The translations under genes and the position numbers were made by a program. A stretch of 64,000 bases of DNA, taken from NCBI GenBank assembly GCA_034770075.1, contig CM068387.1:79795971-79859970 (forward strand), given 5' to 3'. This document shows positions 61,570-64,000 of this stretch, in pieces (the stretch's first letter is position 1; every line of letters starts with the position of its first letter). Source of the stretch: Aralia elata. Lineage: Eukaryota; Streptophyta; Magnoliopsida; Apiales; Araliaceae. Below the pieces are notes generated by a model. It ran no database searches, had not been told where the DNA came from, and saw nothing but the letters and a program-made list of their open reading frames with translations.

Positions 61570-62036
61570 GTGAAGAAGTACATATATCTTTTTATTCATT
61601 ATATAATTTTTTATGTATATATTGTTGAGCAATATTGAATATATATGTAAATTTTTTTCTGTGACGAATATGTATAAATAGTGTAGAAAAAATATGCACT
61701 TACATGAATTTAAAAATGTGAATGGTTACGTATCTTTTATTCAATGTATACTATTAAAGTTGTGAAGATATAGACTAAATACTAATGAAGTTGAAAGATG
61801 TTAGGCTTTTGAGTTTGTTACCTAATAAGAAAAAAAAGTGAAGAGAAAGAATATGGTAGCAAGAGAGAAAGTGAATAATTAAAATAGAAAATGAAAGTTT
61901 AATGAATAATTCATTAATAAAAGTTCAATGAATAATAGTTTATTAAAATTATTATATTTAATTTGAGTCAACTTGACCAATCAAATTAATTTAGTTTAAT
62001 TAAAAATTGGATAGAGTCTCAATTTATTATATATTA

Positions 62037-62592
62037 TCTTCGTTCTAAAATTAGAGATATAATTTGATTTTTAAAGTCAAACGACGACATATTAAACTTT
62101 AAAATTAGTATGACTCATAAAAGTTTAGAATCCAAAGTCTCCAAGGTAGCATTCCACCGATGTCAAGTCGTGGACTGAAAGAAAGTTCCTGAACCGAGCT
62201 CACTGCCTTCATTAAGGAAAGGTAATCCGGTTGCTTGAAGCTCTCTTCCCGTGTCGGTGAAGGGCTATTCCCACTACGCGCTAACTAGAAAAGGAGGAAA
62301 TGAAAGAAAGTGAGGGCTGATTCTATAGCAGCTCCCTCTGGGCATTCAAGAAGCCCTTCTTTCCCAAGCGATTCTCTTGTGTGCGTTTAACTATTGGAAG
62401 GACAAGATCACTATGACCTCTGGCTCAAGGATTGGCCTTTAAAATAATTTTTGTTATTAATAATTTTTGTTAATATACTATATAATTATAAATAGTATTA
62501 ATTAAAATTAAATAAATTTATATTAATTTAAAGTTTAATATATCGTTATTTGACTTAGTCAAATTATATATTTAATTTTAAAATAAAGGGAG
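62037..62592. mobile_element. Stowaway-like MITE, family B, split by a 309-bp insertion
   Basis: The two halves (62037-62131 and 62441-62592) align, in reverse complement, with the whole copy at 56931-57181 and are bordered by TA. The left half ends AAAAGTTTAGAAT and the right half resumes AAAATAATTTTTGTTATTAA, exactly where the reference continues. Confidence 0.8.
62132..62440. other. Probable nuclear insert of mitochondrial DNA (NUMT)
   Basis: About 309 bp of near-balanced base composition inside an AT-rich MITE. Segments such as GAAAGAAAGTTCCTGAACCG, CTCACTGCCTTCATTAAGGA and CCCTTCTTTCCCAAGCGATT have the look of plant mitochondrial intergenic DNA. No gene in it is recognised. The organelle origin is judgement from composition and style, not a database match. 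Confidence 0.55.
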
Positions 62593-63436
62593 TATGGTTA
62601 TTGATGAAATAAACTTTCAAAATTTAACCATTTTACTTTTAAAAGTAGGAAAAAAATTAAAAAATTTATCTCGTGCTACATTTACAATCATGTTCGCTAC
62701 TTCTGCTAACGGCTATTTGTCCCATAAGGAGTGGCCATTTTCACTTTTAGACCCATTATATGAGGATTCCAGAGTGGACAGCCGCCGGACAACTGATGAA
62801 TTTTAAATTGGGTATATACTTTTTACATAAATTAAAAAAATTAAATTAAGTAATGGATAATATAATTTAAGTTTTTATTTTCCTCATAGTAAACCAACCT
62901 AAGCATTATATAACCCCACTTAAGTATACTTGTAAAGATTATATGTTTGATTTTTGGTGGAATATTTTTCTTTTTTGTACTTTTGGACTTCTTTTATTTC
63001 ATTTTAAACTTGAAAAAAACTAAGAAAAAGAAAATAAAAGAAAAATAAAAAAAATCTATTGCAATGAAGATAAAAATTTAAGTATTTATTCTTTTAAAAA
63101 ATCTAATTTACATCAATACTAACGAATAAAATTTAGTGACAAAAATTATTTAAATGCTGCAATAATCTTTGGATTTACTTTTTTTCCATTTATTTATTTA
63201 TTTATTTTTGAAATTTTATAGTTCCAAAGGGAGCCCATTAACATGTGGCTTCTTCCTTTCTTTTCTTGTTGTTTTGTGTTGCTTTTTCATATATTCATCC
63301 TTTCTCCAATTCTTTACGTTAGACAAATAACGAAGGCCATGTGGCCCATGTGATTCAAGTATTGTTATGTACCTACAATTCTGACGTCACCCCCCACAAA
63401 TATATAAATTTTTAATGTGGATATTCATCTGTCTAA

Positions 63437-63639
63437 GGAGTTTTTATTAGGAGGTTCAGGTCTTCCAACTAAGAAAAAGACCTTCCTATACATTTTTGAC
63501 ACGTGTACAATAATTATTTTTTTAACCAATAGCCCATAACATGTGGGGGCCAATTTATATTAATTATGTATGACCATTACACGTGTCGAAAATGTAATGG
63601 AAGGTCCTAGGGAGACCGGACCTTCTAATAAATATTCCT
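63437..63639. mobile_element. Inverted-repeat MITE of unassigned family
   Basis: The left end GGAGTTTTTATTAGGAGGTT and the right end ACCTTCTAATAAATATTCC are inverted. Inner segments GACACGTGTAC and TACACGTGTC are also complementary. TCTAAG occurs at both flanks (63432-63437 and 63641-63646), but the exact target duplication is unclear. Confidence 0.6.
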
Positions 63640-64000
63640 ATCTAAGACTTAGCAAAAAATAAAAATTAGAAGATATAATTGAATTACCGAAAGTCATAAT
63701 TTTTTAACCGAATTATTCAGATTATTTAATTCTTTTTGGTTATAACCGTTTAAATTTTATAAATTTTTAACCGAATTATTTTAATTATTTGATTCTTTTC
63801 GGTTTTAACCATTTAAGTTTTCGGTATTCAATTTCAGTTTTGAAGATTGCACAAGTCTGATAGCCTTATAACTGAATTAGGAATTATGACTTACTAATTA
63901 GACTTTACTAAATTATGGGCAATGTCCTATGCGTTATGTATGGTTATGGATTGTGGTTAATAATCGCTTGAAAAGAAGATTTGAATTGAAAATTTTTGTT

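Larger units (their letters stand above)
61570..64000. other. Terminal intergenic region
   Basis: No recognisable gene. Contents are a family-B MITE split by organelle-like DNA (62037-62592) and an inverted-repeat element (63437-63639). A plus-strand frame at 62594-62806 begins at the MITE border and shows no family similarity I can name. Confidence 0.55.

Noticed and set aside
62594..62806. 70-aa plus-strand frame next to the split MITE
   Set aside because: It starts at the MITE border, shows no similarity I can name and is short for chance in this composition.

Overview
This is plant nuclear DNA: AT-rich intergenic sequence, GT-AG introns of 0.08 to 2.8 kb, and many small DNA transposons, with proteins that resemble eudicot families. 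I cannot name the species; an asterid is a guess. All nine gene or gene-like loci lie on the minus strand, and most had to be assembled exon by exon because single open frames show only fragments.

Order in window coordinates: 3-ketodihydrosphinganine reductase (TSC10/KDSR type, 221-3032); an uncharacterised 129-aa two-exon gene (7086-7582); a 5'-truncated ribosomal protein uS9/RPS16 copy (9975-10391); the NEDD8/RUB-activating enzyme subunit ECR1/UBA3 in nine exons (11981-19306); a TBL10/11-type polysaccharide O-acetyltransferase-like protein (20643-23840); a histone-fold NF-YC transcription factor (31640-32422, with 5'UTR exons near 34.9-35.1 kb); an AILP1-like DUF3700 protein with YGL and LRDR motifs (39569-43769); a NIP7-type aquaporin (50998-52545); and a frameshifted EDGP/basic-7S-globulin-like aspartic-protease homologue (53992-55261). 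From memory, most of these families also neighbour each other in Arabidopsis (At5g19100-At5g19200 and At3g06060-At3g06100), so this looks like a conserved syntenic block. The NF-YC and RPS16 loci are the exceptions. The genes share no pathway; they are neighbours by descent.

Between and inside the genes is a dense layer of non-autonomous elements whose ends and target duplications can often be read directly: Stowaway-like MITEs with CTCCCTCCGT-type ends and TA duplications, Tourist/Harbinger-like MITEs (one nested in another), two elements with 8-bp duplications, two copies of a tRNA-type SINE, a 217-bp solo LTR, a 235-bp Helitron in an ECR1 intron, and a 2.2-kb element with terminal GAACCGAAC arrays and a 10-bp duplication. 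A MITE with 72-bp hairpin arms sits in a (TA)n tract. The last 8 kb has no recognisable gene; it holds the probable 3' end of a long Ty3/gypsy-type LTR and a MITE split by about 309 bp that looks like organelle (mitochondrial) DNA.

I found no tRNA or rRNA gene, CRISPR array or viral gene. No new enzymatic system is evident. The most unusual items are the nested insertions, the near-perfect hairpin, the truncated uS9 copy, the frameshifted EDGP-like gene and the uncharacterised small gene.
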